This document shows positions 44,781 to 54,185 of a stretch of DNA of 64,000 nt, piece after piece. Origin of the DNA: Kitasatospora sp. GAS204B. Its GTDB lineage: Bacteria; Actinomycetota; Actinomycetes; Streptomycetales; Streptomycetaceae. Position 1 is the stretch's first letter, and each line of letters starts with the position of its first letter. The stretch covers positions 248,001 to 312,000 of the forward strand of contig NZ_JARZAG010000002.1 of the NCBI RefSeq assembly GCF_029892155.1, in the 5' to 3' direction. The translations under genes were made by a program, and so were the position numbers. Under the pieces are notes generated by a model that saw only the letters and a program-made list of their open reading frames with translations, did no database searches and was not told the origin of the DNA.

Positions 44781-44943
44781 TCTGGAAATGTAGCGATTCC
44801 ACCCAGACCGTCTCAGCCAAACCGACCATAATGGGCCATGATTGCCCGGCCGGAAATTGGTCCGTGAGCCCACACAAGGTCGCTGACCTGCTATTTTGTC
44901 GGACCTGATGGCCGATCAGAGCAGTTGATGGCAGAGCTTGGCA

Positions 44944-44979
44944 AAGGGGGGCGTGGATTAATTTCCGCGCGCCCCCCTT
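44944..44979 (-). terminator. Terminator of the dipeptidase-nudC operon
   Basis: Two perfect 10-base arms at 44944-44953 and 44970-44979 around a 16-base AT-rich loop, 11 bases past the nudC stop. The rest of the 209-bp gap before the GntR gene holds that gene's promoter. Confidence 0.75.
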
Positions 44980-44989
44980 GCTATTTCCG

Positions 44990-45931
44990 CTACCAGCGCG
45001 CCGTACTCGGCACCGGGCCGCCGTACCAGCGCTCGATCAGATGCCGGGCGATCGAGATCCCCGACGGCGGCAGGATCTCCCCGGACTCGATCCCGGCCCG
45101 CAGATCCTCGCGGGAGAACCAGCGCGCCTCGGCCAGTTCCTCCCCGTCCACGGTGATCTCGGTGCCACCGGGCTCGGCCCGGCCGACGAAGCCCAGCATC
45201 AGGCTGGCCGGGAACGGCCAGGGCTGGCTGGCCACGTAGCCGACCTCGCCGACCCGCACCCCGGCCTCCTCGAAGACCTCGCGGGCCACCGCCTGCTCGA
45301 TCGACTCGCCCGGCTCGACGAACCCGGCCAGGGTGGACCAGCGGCCCTCCGGCCAGAGCGCCTGACGACCCAGCAGGCAGCGGTCCTGCTCGTCGGTGAT
45401 CATCATGATCACCGCCGGGTCGGTGCGCGGGTAGTGCTCGGCCGCGCAGGAGGTGCAGCGGCGCAGGTGGCCCGCGCCCGCCTTCTCGGTCGGGTGCCCG
45501 CAGCGCGAGCAGAAGCTGTGCAGCCGGTGCCAGTGCTCCAGCGCCACCGCGTGCACCAGCAGGCCCGCGTCGCGGTCCGAGAGGCTGCCGCCGACCTCGC
45601 GCAGCCCGGCCGGCCGGGCGTCGCCGTCCAGCCGCCCGGGCAGCGTCTCGCCGGCCAGCGCGAAGTACGAGACGCCGTCGTCGTCGGTGCCGAGGAAGTA
45701 CCGGTCACCGGTCTGCGACGCCTCGAAGGAGGGCAGCAGGACCAGCTCGGAGCCGTGGTCGGTGTCCACCACGAAGGCCTCGCCACCGGAGATCGGCAGC
45801 ACCTTGGTGCTCGGGTGGCTCCAGGCGGCGGCCAGCCAGGGCTCGTCCAGCCGATGCTGCGCGGCCCGGTCGACCCCCGCCCGGGCGAGCGCGAGCCGGG
45901 GCGGTGTTTCGGTGTCAGGCAAGGTGCTCAT
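44990..45931 (-). CDS. nudC: NAD+ diphosphatase NudC
   Basis: Hydrolyses NADH to NMNH and AMP and can remove NAD caps from RNA. The 313-residue protein has a zinc ribbon Cys141/Cys144/Cys159/Cys162, the Nudix box at 203-225 (GFVEPGESIEQAVAREVFEE), and the NudC signature SQPWPFP at 235-241. The ATG at 45931 lies 28 bp after the dipeptidase stop, so they are probably one operon. Confidence 0.96.
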   Translation of the reverse strand: MSTLPDTETPPRLALARAGVDRAAQHRLDEPWLAAAWSHPSTKVLPISGGEAFVVDTDHGSELVLLPSFEASQTGDRYFLGTDDDGVSYFALAGETLPGRLDGDARPAGLREVGGSLSDRDAGLLVHAVALEHWHRLHSFCSRCGHPTEKAGAGHLRRCTSCAAEHYPRTDPAVIMMITDEQDRCLLGRQALWPEGRWSTLAGFVEPGESIEQAVAREVFEEAGVRVGEVGYVASQPWPFPASLMLGFVGRAEPGGTEITVDGEELAEARWFSREDLRAGIESGEILPPSGISIARHLIERWYGGPVPSTARW

Positions 45932-45959
45932 TGGTCGGTCCGTCCCCGATCACAGATCA

Positions 45960-47372
45960 TCAGTGGTCCCCGGCCACCGGCCGGTAGTTCTCGGCCAGGT
46001 CGCCCCAGAGGTAGGCGGCGGCCTCCACGCCCTTGCGCAGCAGGTCCAGCTCGACCTTCTCGTTCACCGAGTGCCAGCCGTCGGAGGGCACCGAGATGCC
46101 CAGGAAGAGCACCGGCGCCCCGAGCACGTCCTGGAGGTCGGCGGCGGGCCCGGAACCACCCTCGCGGGTGAAGAGGATCTCCTGTTCGAAGGCCCGCTCC
46201 ATCGCCCGCACGGTGGACCGCAGCGCGGGGTGGTCCAGCGGGGTCAGGCAGGGGCGGGTGGCCGCGCGGAAGGTGATCTCGTGCCGGATGCCGGCCGGCA
46301 GCTGTCCGGCCACCCAGTCGGCGATGGACCGCTCCACCTTCTCGGTGTCCTGCCCGGCCACCAGCCGGAAGGAGATCTTCAGGTGCGCCTGGGCCGGCAC
46401 GATGGTCTTGCTGCCGGGGCCGGTGTAGCCGCCCCAGATCCCGTTGACCTCGGCGGTCGGCCGGGCCCAGACCCGCTCCAGGGTCGAGTAGCCGGCCTCG
46501 CCCTGGGTGCCGTGCGACTTGGCGGTCGCCAGCCAGGCCGACTCGTCGAACGGCAGCTTGGCGAAGAGTTCGCGCTCCCGTTCGGTCAGCTCGATCACAC
46601 CGTCGTAGAAGCCGGGCACCGCGACCCGGCGGTCGCCGTCGTGCAGCGCGGCGGCCAGCTCGGCCGCGGTGGTCGCCGGGTTGGGCACGGCGCCGCCGAA
46701 CGAGCCGGAGTGGATGTCGCTGTCCGGGCCGAACAGGTCGATCTGGCAGTCGGCCTTGCCGCGCATCCCGGTGCAGACGGTGGGGGTGGTCTCGCTCCAC
46801 ATCCCGGTGTCCGAGACGAAGACCAGGTCGGCGGCGAGCCGGTCGGCCTCCCGGCGCAGCAGGGCGCCGAAGTTCGGCGAGCCGGACTCCTCCTCGCCCT
46901 CGATCAGCAGCTTGAGGTTGACGGCCGGCGCGGTCCGCCCGGTGGCGGCCAGGTGGGCGCGCAGGCCCAGGGTGTGGAAGAACACCTGGCCCTTGTCGTC
47001 GGCCGCGCCCCGCGCGTACAGGCGGTTGCCGACCACCACCGGCTCGAACGGCTCGGTGTCCCAGCCGTCCGCCTTGGCGGCCGGCTGCACGTCGTGGTGA
47101 CCGTAGAGCAGCACGGTCGGCGCGTCGGCCTCGCCCGCGGGCCACTCGGCGAAGACCGCCGGCAGCCCGTCGCTCTCCCAGACCTCCGCCACCGGGAACC
47201 CGGTCTCCCGCAGCTTCGCCGCCAGCCACTCGGCGGACCGGCGGACATCGCCCGCCCGCTCCGGGTCCGCCCCGACCGAGGGGATGCGGAGCCAGTCGGT
47301 GAGGTCCGCCAGGAAGGCGGCCTCGTGCTGATCGATGAAGGAACGGACGGCGCTGTCCGGGGTTTTCGTCAT
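45960..47372 (-). CDS. M20-family dipeptidase (PepV/CNDP-like)
   Basis: A 470-residue zinc peptidase that trims short peptides. Metal motifs are GHHDVQP, ADDKG and EGEEESGS, with the lid domain between and HSVNEKVEL at the end. The ATG at 47372 fits the family start; the frame upstream to 47432 is not needed. It is the first gene of a probable operon with nudC. There is no signal peptide, so a cytoplasmic role is likely. Confidence 0.93.
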   Translation of the reverse strand: MTKTPDSAVRSFIDQHEAAFLADLTDWLRIPSVGADPERAGDVRRSAEWLAAKLRETGFPVAEVWESDGLPAVFAEWPAGEADAPTVLLYGHHDVQPAAKADGWDTEPFEPVVVGNRLYARGAADDKGQVFFHTLGLRAHLAATGRTAPAVNLKLLIEGEEESGSPNFGALLRREADRLAADLVFVSDTGMWSETTPTVCTGMRGKADCQIDLFGPDSDIHSGSFGGAVPNPATTAAELAAALHDGDRRVAVPGFYDGVIELTERERELFAKLPFDESAWLATAKSHGTQGEAGYSTLERVWARPTAEVNGIWGGYTGPGSKTIVPAQAHLKISFRLVAGQDTEKVERSIADWVAGQLPAGIRHEITFRAATRPCLTPLDHPALRSTVRAMERAFEQEILFTREGGSGPAADLQDVLGAPVLFLGISVPSDGWHSVNEKVELDLLRKGVEAAAYLWGDLAENYRPVAGDH

Positions 47373-47462
47373 ACGGACGACTTTAGTTCGCCCGACCGGC
47401 CGCGTGCCGCTGTGGTCCGCGAGGCGGACCACAGCGACGTGTAACCTCCGTCACCCCTCTCC

Positions 47463-50264
47463 CTAGGCCGCACGCCGCAGCAGGGTGATCCGCGAGCGGG
47501 TCAGCAGGGCGGCCAGCAGCACCGCCAGCAGCGGCAGGCCGACCAGGGTCAGCGCGATGCTCGTCCAGGGGAAGGCGATCACCGTGTGCGAGTGGTCCAG
47601 CGGCGAGGACGCCATCCCCTCGACCCGGCGCAGCGCCACCGCCGGCACCATCCCGCAGACCGTGCCGAGCACCGCGCCCATCGCCGCGATCACCCCGCAC
47701 TGGAACCCGGAGAGCGTGCGCCGGATCCGCGGCGCCGCGCCGACCGCCGCCAGCGTGGTCAGGTCCTGCTGCGAGTCGGCGGAGGCCAGCCCGGTGGCGA
47801 TGCCCGCCGCGCCGAGCGCCACCAGGACCGCGAAGCCGGTCAGGCCGAGCTCGATCAGCGTGTGCTGCGGCTGGTAGCCGCGCTCGACCCTGAGGTTCCA
47901 GCCGTTCCCCGCGACCGCCCCGGCCTCGGCCCGGGCGTGCTGCTCGGCGGCCGAGCTCGGCATCGCGGCCGGCAGCCAGACCGACCCGGCGTCGGTGGTG
48001 GCCAGCCCGAGGTGGGCGGCCGTCTGCGGGGTCATGAACATCCGCGCGGGCGCGTCGGGCAGCGGCGCCAAGGCCGCGTCCACCGTGATCTCGTGGCTCG
48101 GCGGCGTCGTCGAGTAGTCCCCGTTCTGGTAGGGCTCCTGGAGGCGGAGGAAGGCCTTGCCGTCCTGCAGCATCCGCGGTTGGAAGACCAGCACCCGGCC
48201 GTCGGCCGCCGCCTGCTCGGCAGCACTGTCGTGCAGGTCGAACAGGTTGTGCAGGACGGTGGCGTCGCCCACCACGACCGAGCCGAAGGCGCTGCCGTAG
48301 GGCAGTTCGTCCGCGCAGCGCGGATCGCTCTCGGCCTGCCGGTAGTCGTCCGGACCGTGGCTCCCGGCGTCGTCCAGCGGGCACCGCTGGGCGACGGCCG
48401 GCTCAGCCATCGACTGGCCGCAGTGGTCGGCGGCCTGGTCGCAGCCGGCCGGGTAGCTGATGGTCCCGATGTCGGCCCGCGGCCCCAGGGCCGGGATGGA
48501 GCGCTCAATGGCGGCCCGCTGGTCCGCGAAGACCGTCGAGCCGGCCTTGGCCCGGTAGAAGGCGAGGGTGACCGACTTGCTCGGTCCCGAGGGGTGGTAG
48601 GCCTGCCGGTTGGCCTCGTCGGAGCTCGTGGTGTAGATCCCGACCGCGACCGCTCCCGCGACCGCCGCCATCACGGCCGCCACCGCCGGTGCGGTCCGGC
48701 CGCGGTGGCGCACCGCGTCGCGCAGCGCCAGCCGGGGGCCCAGCGGCAGCCAGCGGCCCAGCTTGCCGAAGAGGCCGACCACCATCGGGGTGCACGCGAC
48801 CATGCCCAGCTCGGCGAGCATCGAGCCGCCGAGCACGGCCGTGCTGCGGGTGCCCATGCCACGGGTCGCGCCGAGCAGCGCCAGTGCCGCTCCGCCGACC
48901 AGCATCAGCAGTCCGAGCAGGGTGAGCCGGCGCGACGGCGGCTTGATCCCGCCGCGGCCGGTGAGCGCGGCCACCACGTCCTGCCGGGAGGCCTGGACGG
49001 CCGGGACGACGGCCGCCAGCAGCCCGGTGACCAGGCCCATCGCGACGATGCCGAGCAGGTCGAGCGGCACCACCCGCAGCGACCCGAACCGCCGGCCGGC
49101 CAGCGGCTCGGTCCACGGCCGGGTGACCGCCACCAGCAGCACGGCCAGCAGCACCCCGATCACCGCCCCGGCGATGCCCAGCACCACCCCGCCGCCCAGC
49201 ACCACCGCGCGCACCTGCGCCCGGTCACCGCCGGCGGCGGCCAGCAGGCCGAGTTGCCGCCGGGAGCGCCGGGCCCCGACGGCGAAGGCGGGGCCCGCGA
49301 GCAGCACGATCTCCAGCAGCGCCATGCCGGCGACGGTGACCAGCACCACCACGACGGTCTGGTTGAAGTAGCCGCCGTTCGGCGAGGCGTCCTGCTGGAC
49401 GTAGTACGGCACCTGGGCACGGGCCGGCGGGTGCAGCACCACGCTGCGCGAGGTGGCCGCGAAGCCGTACCGGTTCAGCTCCTGGACCTTGGCCCAGTCG
49501 ACGGTGGCACCGGCCGGCAGCCGGACCAGCCAGCTCGCGGGCGACCCGACGTCCGAACCGGTGTCCGAACCGGCCGCAGCCGGCTGCCCGCCGCTCAGCG
49601 CGCCCGGGCGGGCGATCAGGGCGGTGAGGGCGAGGTTGTCCGGGTTCTCGACCACACCGGTGATGGTGAACGGCGCGCCGCCCAGCGGCCGCAGCGTGGT
49701 GGTGTCGCCGAGCTTCAGCCCGGAGTCGTCCAGGAAGCGCTGGGTGGCGGCGATCTGGTGACCGTCCACCGGGGCCTGACCACGGATCAGGTTGAGCCGG
49801 CCGTGCCAGACGGGATCGGTCAGGTCGGCCTCGGTCGCCGTGGCCTGCAGTTGCCCCGCCACGCTGCCGGCCTGCACGTCCTGGCTGTCGGCCAGCGGCG
49901 TCAGCACCGAACCGGGCGGCAGCAGCTGGGCGGCCAGCACGGCCGGGTCGGTGTGCAGGCTGCGCTGCTGCTGCTCGGTGGGCTGCGGGCCGGGCGGCTC
50001 GTCGTTCTCGCCGGCGCTGGCGAACGGTGCCTGCATGATGGTGCCGCCGCGCAGGTGCGACTCCAGCAACAGGTCGGCGCGGCCCAGTTCGCGATCGGCC
50101 CGCTCGGCGGCGGTCAGGGTGCCGCTGTGGTAGACCACGTCGATGCCGGTCACGCCGAGCACCGGCAGCGCGATCATGGCCAGGACCAGCAGGCTGCGGC
50201 CCTTGGCTCGCAGGGCATCGCGGCGGGCGATCCGCAGCGCCACTCGCCAGGAGGTGAACTTCAC
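47463..50264 (-). CDS. FtsX-like ABC transporter permease (MacB-family, large)
   Basis: A 933-residue membrane protein with two FtsX-type modules, each with a large extracytoplasmic loop, the first between about 45 and 310 and the second between about 530 and 760. The first membrane segment is LLVLAMIALPVLGVTGIDVV. Such permeases move antimicrobial peptides or lipids, or transmit mechanical signals. The GTG at 50264 overlaps the ATPase stop by 4 bp. With the ATPase and PadR genes it forms one operon. Confidence 0.9.
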   Translation of the reverse strand: MKFTSWRVALRIARRDALRAKGRSLLVLAMIALPVLGVTGIDVVYHSGTLTAAERADRELGRADLLLESHLRGGTIMQAPFASAGENDEPPGPQPTEQQQRSLHTDPAVLAAQLLPPGSVLTPLADSQDVQAGSVAGQLQATATEADLTDPVWHGRLNLIRGQAPVDGHQIAATQRFLDDSGLKLGDTTTLRPLGGAPFTITGVVENPDNLALTALIARPGALSGGQPAAAGSDTGSDVGSPASWLVRLPAGATVDWAKVQELNRYGFAATSRSVVLHPPARAQVPYYVQQDASPNGGYFNQTVVVVLVTVAGMALLEIVLLAGPAFAVGARRSRRQLGLLAAAGGDRAQVRAVVLGGGVVLGIAGAVIGVLLAVLLVAVTRPWTEPLAGRRFGSLRVVPLDLLGIVAMGLVTGLLAAVVPAVQASRQDVVAALTGRGGIKPPSRRLTLLGLLMLVGGAALALLGATRGMGTRSTAVLGGSMLAELGMVACTPMVVGLFGKLGRWLPLGPRLALRDAVRHRGRTAPAVAAVMAAVAGAVAVGIYTTSSDEANRQAYHPSGPSKSVTLAFYRAKAGSTVFADQRAAIERSIPALGPRADIGTISYPAGCDQAADHCGQSMAEPAVAQRCPLDDAGSHGPDDYRQAESDPRCADELPYGSAFGSVVVGDATVLHNLFDLHDSAAEQAAADGRVLVFQPRMLQDGKAFLRLQEPYQNGDYSTTPPSHEITVDAALAPLPDAPARMFMTPQTAAHLGLATTDAGSVWLPAAMPSSAAEQHARAEAGAVAGNGWNLRVERGYQPQHTLIELGLTGFAVLVALGAAGIATGLASADSQQDLTTLAAVGAAPRIRRTLSGFQCGVIAAMGAVLGTVCGMVPAVALRRVEGMASSPLDHSHTVIAFPWTSIALTLVGLPLLAVLLAALLTRSRITLLRRAA

Positions 50265-51034
50265 GACGCCTCCGGCCGGTTGAGGCTGTTGGTGGCCGCC
50301 GTGATCAGCAGCGATTCGGCGCTGCGCCGGCCGGTCTCGTCGACCAGCCGGCCGTCGCGCAGGAAGACCACGCGGTCCGCCCAGGCGGCGTGGCGCGGTT
50401 CGTGGGTGACCATCATGGCGGCCGCCCCCGCGTCACAGCGCGCCCGCAGGACCGCCAGCACCGCCTCACCCGTGGTGGAGTCCAGCGCCCCGGTCGGCTC
50501 GTCCGCCAGCACCAGGCGGCGCTCCCCGATCAGTGCCCGGGCGATCGCCACCCGCTGCTGCTGGCCGCCCGACATGTCGTCGGGGAAACGATCCGCCAGC
50601 TCCCCGATCCCCACCTCGTCCAGTGCCGCCTGCGCCTCCCGGCGCGCCGCCCGGGTGGAGACCCCGTCCAACTCCCGCGGGAGCATGATGTTCTCCACCG
50701 CCGTCAACGCCGGGATCAGGTTGTAGTCCTGGAACACGTAGCCGATCGCCCGCCGCCGGACCTCCGCCAGCCGACGCCGCGACAGCTCACCCAGCGAACG
50801 CCCCTCCACCACCACCCGCCCCCCGCTGGGGCTGTCCAGGCCGCCCGCCAAGGTCAGCAGGGTCGACTTGCCCGACCCCGACGGCCCCATCACTGCGACG
50901 AACTCTCCTGGGTAGACCCGCAGGTCCACCTCGCGCAACGCGTGCACCTCCGCGGCGCCCTGCCCGTGCACCCGGCTCACCTGGTCCAGGTGGAGCACGG
51001 GTTCGGTGCGGTCCCGAAAGCCGGTGTCGATCAA
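50261..51034 (-). CDS. ABC transporter ATP-binding protein
   Basis: A 257-residue ATPase of the LolD/MacB type. Walker A GPSGSGKST, Q-loop FQDYNL, signature MSGGQQQRVAIARAL, Walker B LVLADEPTGALDS and His of the switch (VTHEP) are intact. The TTG at 51034 overlaps the PadR stop (TTGA), preceded by GGGGGAACG. Partner of the FtsX-like permease. Confidence 0.94.
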   Translation of the reverse strand: MIDTGFRDRTEPVLHLDQVSRVHGQGAAEVHALREVDLRVYPGEFVAVMGPSGSGKSTLLTLAGGLDSPSGGRVVVEGRSLGELSRRRLAEVRRRAIGYVFQDYNLIPALTAVENIMLPRELDGVSTRAARREAQAALDEVGIGELADRFPDDMSGGQQQRVAIARALIGERRLVLADEPTGALDSTTGEAVLAVLRARCDAGAAAMMVTHEPRHAAWADRVVFLRDGRLVDETGRRSAESLLITAATNSLNRPEAS

Positions 51035-51648
51035 CGTTCCCCCAGTTGTTGCTTGGTGCGGCGCCGCCTGGGCGCCTCGGCGGCGGGGGCGGCAGCGGTC
51101 TGCCGCTCGCGGTGGTTGGCCAGCCGGGTCTCGCAGTGGTCCAGCCAGCGGATCTCGGCCTCGGCCTGGAAGATCAGCTGCTCGAGCACCAGCAGCCAGG
51201 CCAGTTCGGTCCCCTCGACCCCGCCGGCGGCCGCCTCGCCCGCCAGCGCCCGGGCCTTGAGCCGGGTGTAGTCCTGCAGCGCCTGGATGCTGTGCCGGCG
51301 CTGGGCCTGGACGACCCCGTGCACGTCCACCCCGGGCACGGTCACCGCCATCGCGAGCTTGATCGCCAGCTCGTCCCGGGGCGGGTTGGTCCGCGGCACC
51401 GGCGTGTCGAACCAGGCGCGCAGTTCCGTGCGTCCCTTCTCGGTGACGGCGTAGAAGAGGTGACCCTCCTCGTCCTCACCGTCGGGGACCACCAGGCCGT
51501 CGCGCTCCAGGCGACCGAGCGTGGTGTAGACCTGACCGACGTTCAACGGCCAGGTGGCACCGGTTCTGGCCTCGAACTCGGTGCGTAGCTGGTAGCCGTA
51601 ACGGGGTCCCTGGTCGAGCAGGGCGAGCAGACCGTGTCTGATGGACAT
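51031..51648 (-). CDS. PadR-family transcriptional regulator
   Basis: A 205-residue winged-helix regulator (MSIRHGLLALLDQGPRYGYQ) with the long C-terminal dimerisation helices of the PadR-s2 type. It is the first gene of the ABC transporter operon. A palindromic, AT-rich operator candidate overlaps its start codon, and a TATACAT -10-like element lies 8 bases before the ATG, so the mRNA is probably near-leaderless and autoregulated. PadR proteins of this layout often respond to antibiotics carried by the transporter; the ligand is unknown. Confidence 0.93.
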   Translation of the reverse strand: MSIRHGLLALLDQGPRYGYQLRTEFEARTGATWPLNVGQVYTTLGRLERDGLVVPDGEDEEGHLFYAVTEKGRTELRAWFDTPVPRTNPPRDELAIKLAMAVTVPGVDVHGVVQAQRRHSIQALQDYTRLKARALAGEAAAGGVEGTELAWLLVLEQLIFQAEAEIRWLDHCETRLANHRERQTAAAPAAEAPRRRRTKQQLGER

Positions 51649-51671
51649 ACCACGTATGTATACCCGGTATG
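51646..51671. promoter_or_regulatory. PadR operator candidate
   Basis: CATACC and GGTATG flank 14 bases; inside lie CATAC-CAC-GTATG and the 10-bp palindrome GTATGTATAC. It overlaps the padR start codon and its -10 region, suited to autorepression, and also precedes the divergent EEP gene. Confidence 0.7.
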
Positions 51672-51718
51672 CAGCGCAGTCTCAAGCTTCCGGCCTGCCT
51701 GGCGTACCGTCACCAGGT

Positions 51719-52690
51719 GTGAGCCCGCTTCGCATCGCCACCTTCAATCTGCTGCACGGCCAGCCGCTGGCCGCCGACGGCAGCCCGCTGCCCTACCCGG
51801 ACCAGGCGGCCGACCCGCTCTTCGAGGCGATCGCCGCGCTGGACGCCGACGTGCTGGCGCTCCAGGAGGTGGACCGGTACCAGCAGCGGTCGGGCCTGAG
51901 CGACCAGAGCGCGGTGGCCGCCAAGGCGATGGGCGCCACCGACTGGCGGTTCGCGGCCGCACTGCACGGCAGGCCGGCACCGGTGGCCGGCTGGCTGCGC
52001 GAACCGGCGGTGCCGGGCCTGCGGGTCTACGGGCCCCAGGAGGTGGAGACCGCCACCGAGCTGCCCTCCTACGGCACCGCGCTGCTCACCCGGCTGCCGG
52101 TGCGGCACTGGCGGGCCCGGCGGTTCGCCCCCGCCCCGTTCGGACTGCCGCTGCGCGTGGCCGGGCGGCGCGGGCTCACGCCCGTGCCCGACGAGCCGCG
52201 GGCGGCGCTGGCGGCCGTCCTGGAGGGCGACCGCGGCCCGTTCACCGTGGTCGCCACCCACCTGTCCTTCGTGCCCGGTTGGAACATGGCCCAACTGGCC
52301 GGCATCCGCCGCTGGATCGCCGACCTGCCCCGCCCCTACCTGGTGCTCGGCGACTTCAATCTGGTCGGCCCGGTCCCGCGCACCGTGCTCGGCGGGGCCA
52401 CCGCGCTGGACCGCACACCCGGCACCCGCCGGCGCCCGCGCGAGCCGCGCGCCCTGCGCCGCTCCCGCCCGCTGCCCGGTGCGCGGCGCCGCCCGGGCCG
52501 CGAGGGCTCGCCGCAGCTGCGCGGCTGGCACGACCTGGCCCGCACCCCCACCTACCCCTCGCACCGCCCGGCGGTGCAGTTCGATCACGTGCTGGCGGTG
52601 GGCGTGCCGCGCACGGCGGTGGGCACCGTGTCGGCGCCCCGGGTCGGGGTCTCGGACCACCGGCCGCTGCTGGTGGAGGTGGAGCTGTGA
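51719..52690 (+). CDS. Endonuclease/exonuclease/phosphatase (EEP) family protein
   Basis: A 323-residue metal-dependent phosphodiesterase-fold protein. Motifs are ATFNLLHG (Asn), LQEVDRYQQRS (Glu), VATHLSF, GDFNLVG (Asp/Asn) and SDHRPLL (Asp-His), in family order. The GTG at 51719 gives VSPLRIATFN; the open frame upstream to 51641 overlaps the PadR operator. The substrate, DNA or a phosphoester, is unknown. A basic Arg-rich insert (about 245-295) is unusual. It is divergent from padR. Confidence 0.88.
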   Translation: MSPLRIATFNLLHGQPLAADGSPLPYPDQAADPLFEAIAALDADVLALQEVDRYQQRSGLSDQSAVAAKAMGATDWRFAAALHGRPAPVAGWLREPAVPGLRVYGPQEVETATELPSYGTALLTRLPVRHWRARRFAPAPFGLPLRVAGRRGLTPVPDEPRAALAAVLEGDRGPFTVVATHLSFVPGWNMAQLAGIRRWIADLPRPYLVLGDFNLVGPVPRTVLGGATALDRTPGTRRRPREPRALRRSRPLPGARRRPGREGSPQLRGWHDLARTPTYPSHRPAVQFDHVLAVGVPRTAVGTVSAPRVGVSDHRPLLVEVEL

Positions 52691-52779
52691 TCCGTCGTCC
52701 CGACCCGGCCGAGAGGCCGAACTGACGCGAGCTCAGCCGGTCGAGCGGCCGCGACCCCTCGACCGCCGGCCGGACCGCG

Positions 52780-53991
52780 CTACTGGCGGGCCAGCCGGCC
52801 GTTCTGGTGCGGCAGTTGCTGCGGCCCGCCGTTGACCACCGGCTCGTACTGGAGCAGCAGCATCGCCGCGTCGTCCCCGAGCTGCCGCCCGACATGCCGC
52901 ACCACGTCCGCGTGCAGCCGGTCCAGCACGTCCACCGGGCCGCCGGCCGCGCAGCCGGGCAGCCGCTCGGCCAGCGGGTAGAACCGGCCGGCCCGGTCCC
53001 GGGCCTCGATCACGCCGTCGGTGAAGAGCAGCACCCGGTCACCGGGCTCGAACGGCACCCGCTGGACCGGCGGCGCCACGTCGGCCGGGTCGAGCACGCC
53101 CAGCGGCGGCACCGTCTCCGCCAGCTCCAGCGCCCGCACCACGCCGTCGGCGCGCAGCAGCAGCGGAGCGGGGTGGCCGCAGTTGACGATCTCGGCGCTG
53201 CCGTCCGGGGCCACCCCGATCAGCACCAGGGTGACGAACTCCTCCTCCACCCCGGGGTGCTCGTGCTCGTGCAGCGCCCGGTCCAGGCTGACGGCCAGCC
53301 AGCCCGCCACCTTGTCCAGCGCCGGCTCCTGGTGCGCGGCCTCGCGGAAGGCGCCGAGCACGGCGGCGGCGGTCTCCACCGCGCTCAGGCCCTTGCCGCG
53401 CACGTCGCCGACCACCGCGCGCACCCCGTGCCGGGTGTTGACCACCTCGTAGAGGTCGCCGCCGATCCGGGCATGCGCTGCGGCGGCCGCGTAGTGCACG
53501 GCGGCCCGCACGCTGCCCACCCGGTCGGGCACCGAGCGCAGCAGCACCCGGCGGGCGATCTCGGCCACCAGCTGGGCGTCGGCCAGCGCCTGCTCCTGGC
53601 GGACCCGCAGCGTGGCACTGACCCAGCTGATCGCGGTGACCAGGGCGATCGCGAAGACCGTGGCGCTGTGCACCGACTCGCCGAGCACGTGGTTGTAGCC
53701 GGCCAGGGCGAAGGCGGCGAACTCGGCCAGCAGGCCGGTCAGGATCGGGTACCAGACCCGGCGGCTGACGATCGCCGCCAGCGCGGGCACGGCGGTGAGG
53801 GCCGGTTCGACCGTCACCTCGATGGTGCTGAAGTAGTCCAGGCAGACCACCAGCGCCATGCCGATGAACGGCAGGGCCAGTGCGGTCCTGGGCCAGGTGC
53901 CCGTCGGGCGGACGGTCGCCGGGCCTCGGGTCGGACCGGCGAACCGGTCTCGGAACCAACCGGTCGCGCTCGACTTCCCAGTGGCGCTCAA
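52780..53991 (-). CDS. Membrane SpoIIE/PP2C-type Ser/Thr phosphatase
   Basis: A 403-residue protein with about three membrane segments (about 35-55, 62-82, 85-125) followed by a PP2C-like SpoIIE domain with GGDLYEV, VVGDVRGKG and DDAAMLLL metal motifs. Such enzymes dephosphorylate anti-anti-sigma factors in actinomycetes and so tune stress sigma factors. The TTG at 53991 (GGAG nine bases upstream) is a weak choice. The target is unknown. The last 20 residues are variable. Confidence 0.88.
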   Translation of the reverse strand: MSATGKSSATGWFRDRFAGPTRGPATVRPTGTWPRTALALPFIGMALVVCLDYFSTIEVTVEPALTAVPALAAIVSRRVWYPILTGLLAEFAAFALAGYNHVLGESVHSATVFAIALVTAISWVSATLRVRQEQALADAQLVAEIARRVLLRSVPDRVGSVRAAVHYAAAAAHARIGGDLYEVVNTRHGVRAVVGDVRGKGLSAVETAAAVLGAFREAAHQEPALDKVAGWLAVSLDRALHEHEHPGVEEEFVTLVLIGVAPDGSAEIVNCGHPAPLLLRADGVVRALELAETVPPLGVLDPADVAPPVQRVPFEPGDRVLLFTDGVIEARDRAGRFYPLAERLPGCAAGGPVDVLDRLHADVVRHVGRQLGDDAAMLLLQYEPVVNGGPQQLPHQNGRLARQ

Positions 53992-54185
53992 CTTAGGTGT
54001 CTCCAGCAGAAGGCGCCCGGTGCTCGCTGAGCACCTGCGGCAATGACTGAGGGTGAGGGGCGGGGCCTGTCCGGCGGCCGAGCAGACGCGGGTGACCGGT
54101 TACCGACCCCACCATAGGCGCGAAACGTGCACGACGCATCGGTTTCGCGCGACTCCGTGACGAGATGGATGCTCTCTGTGACCTA

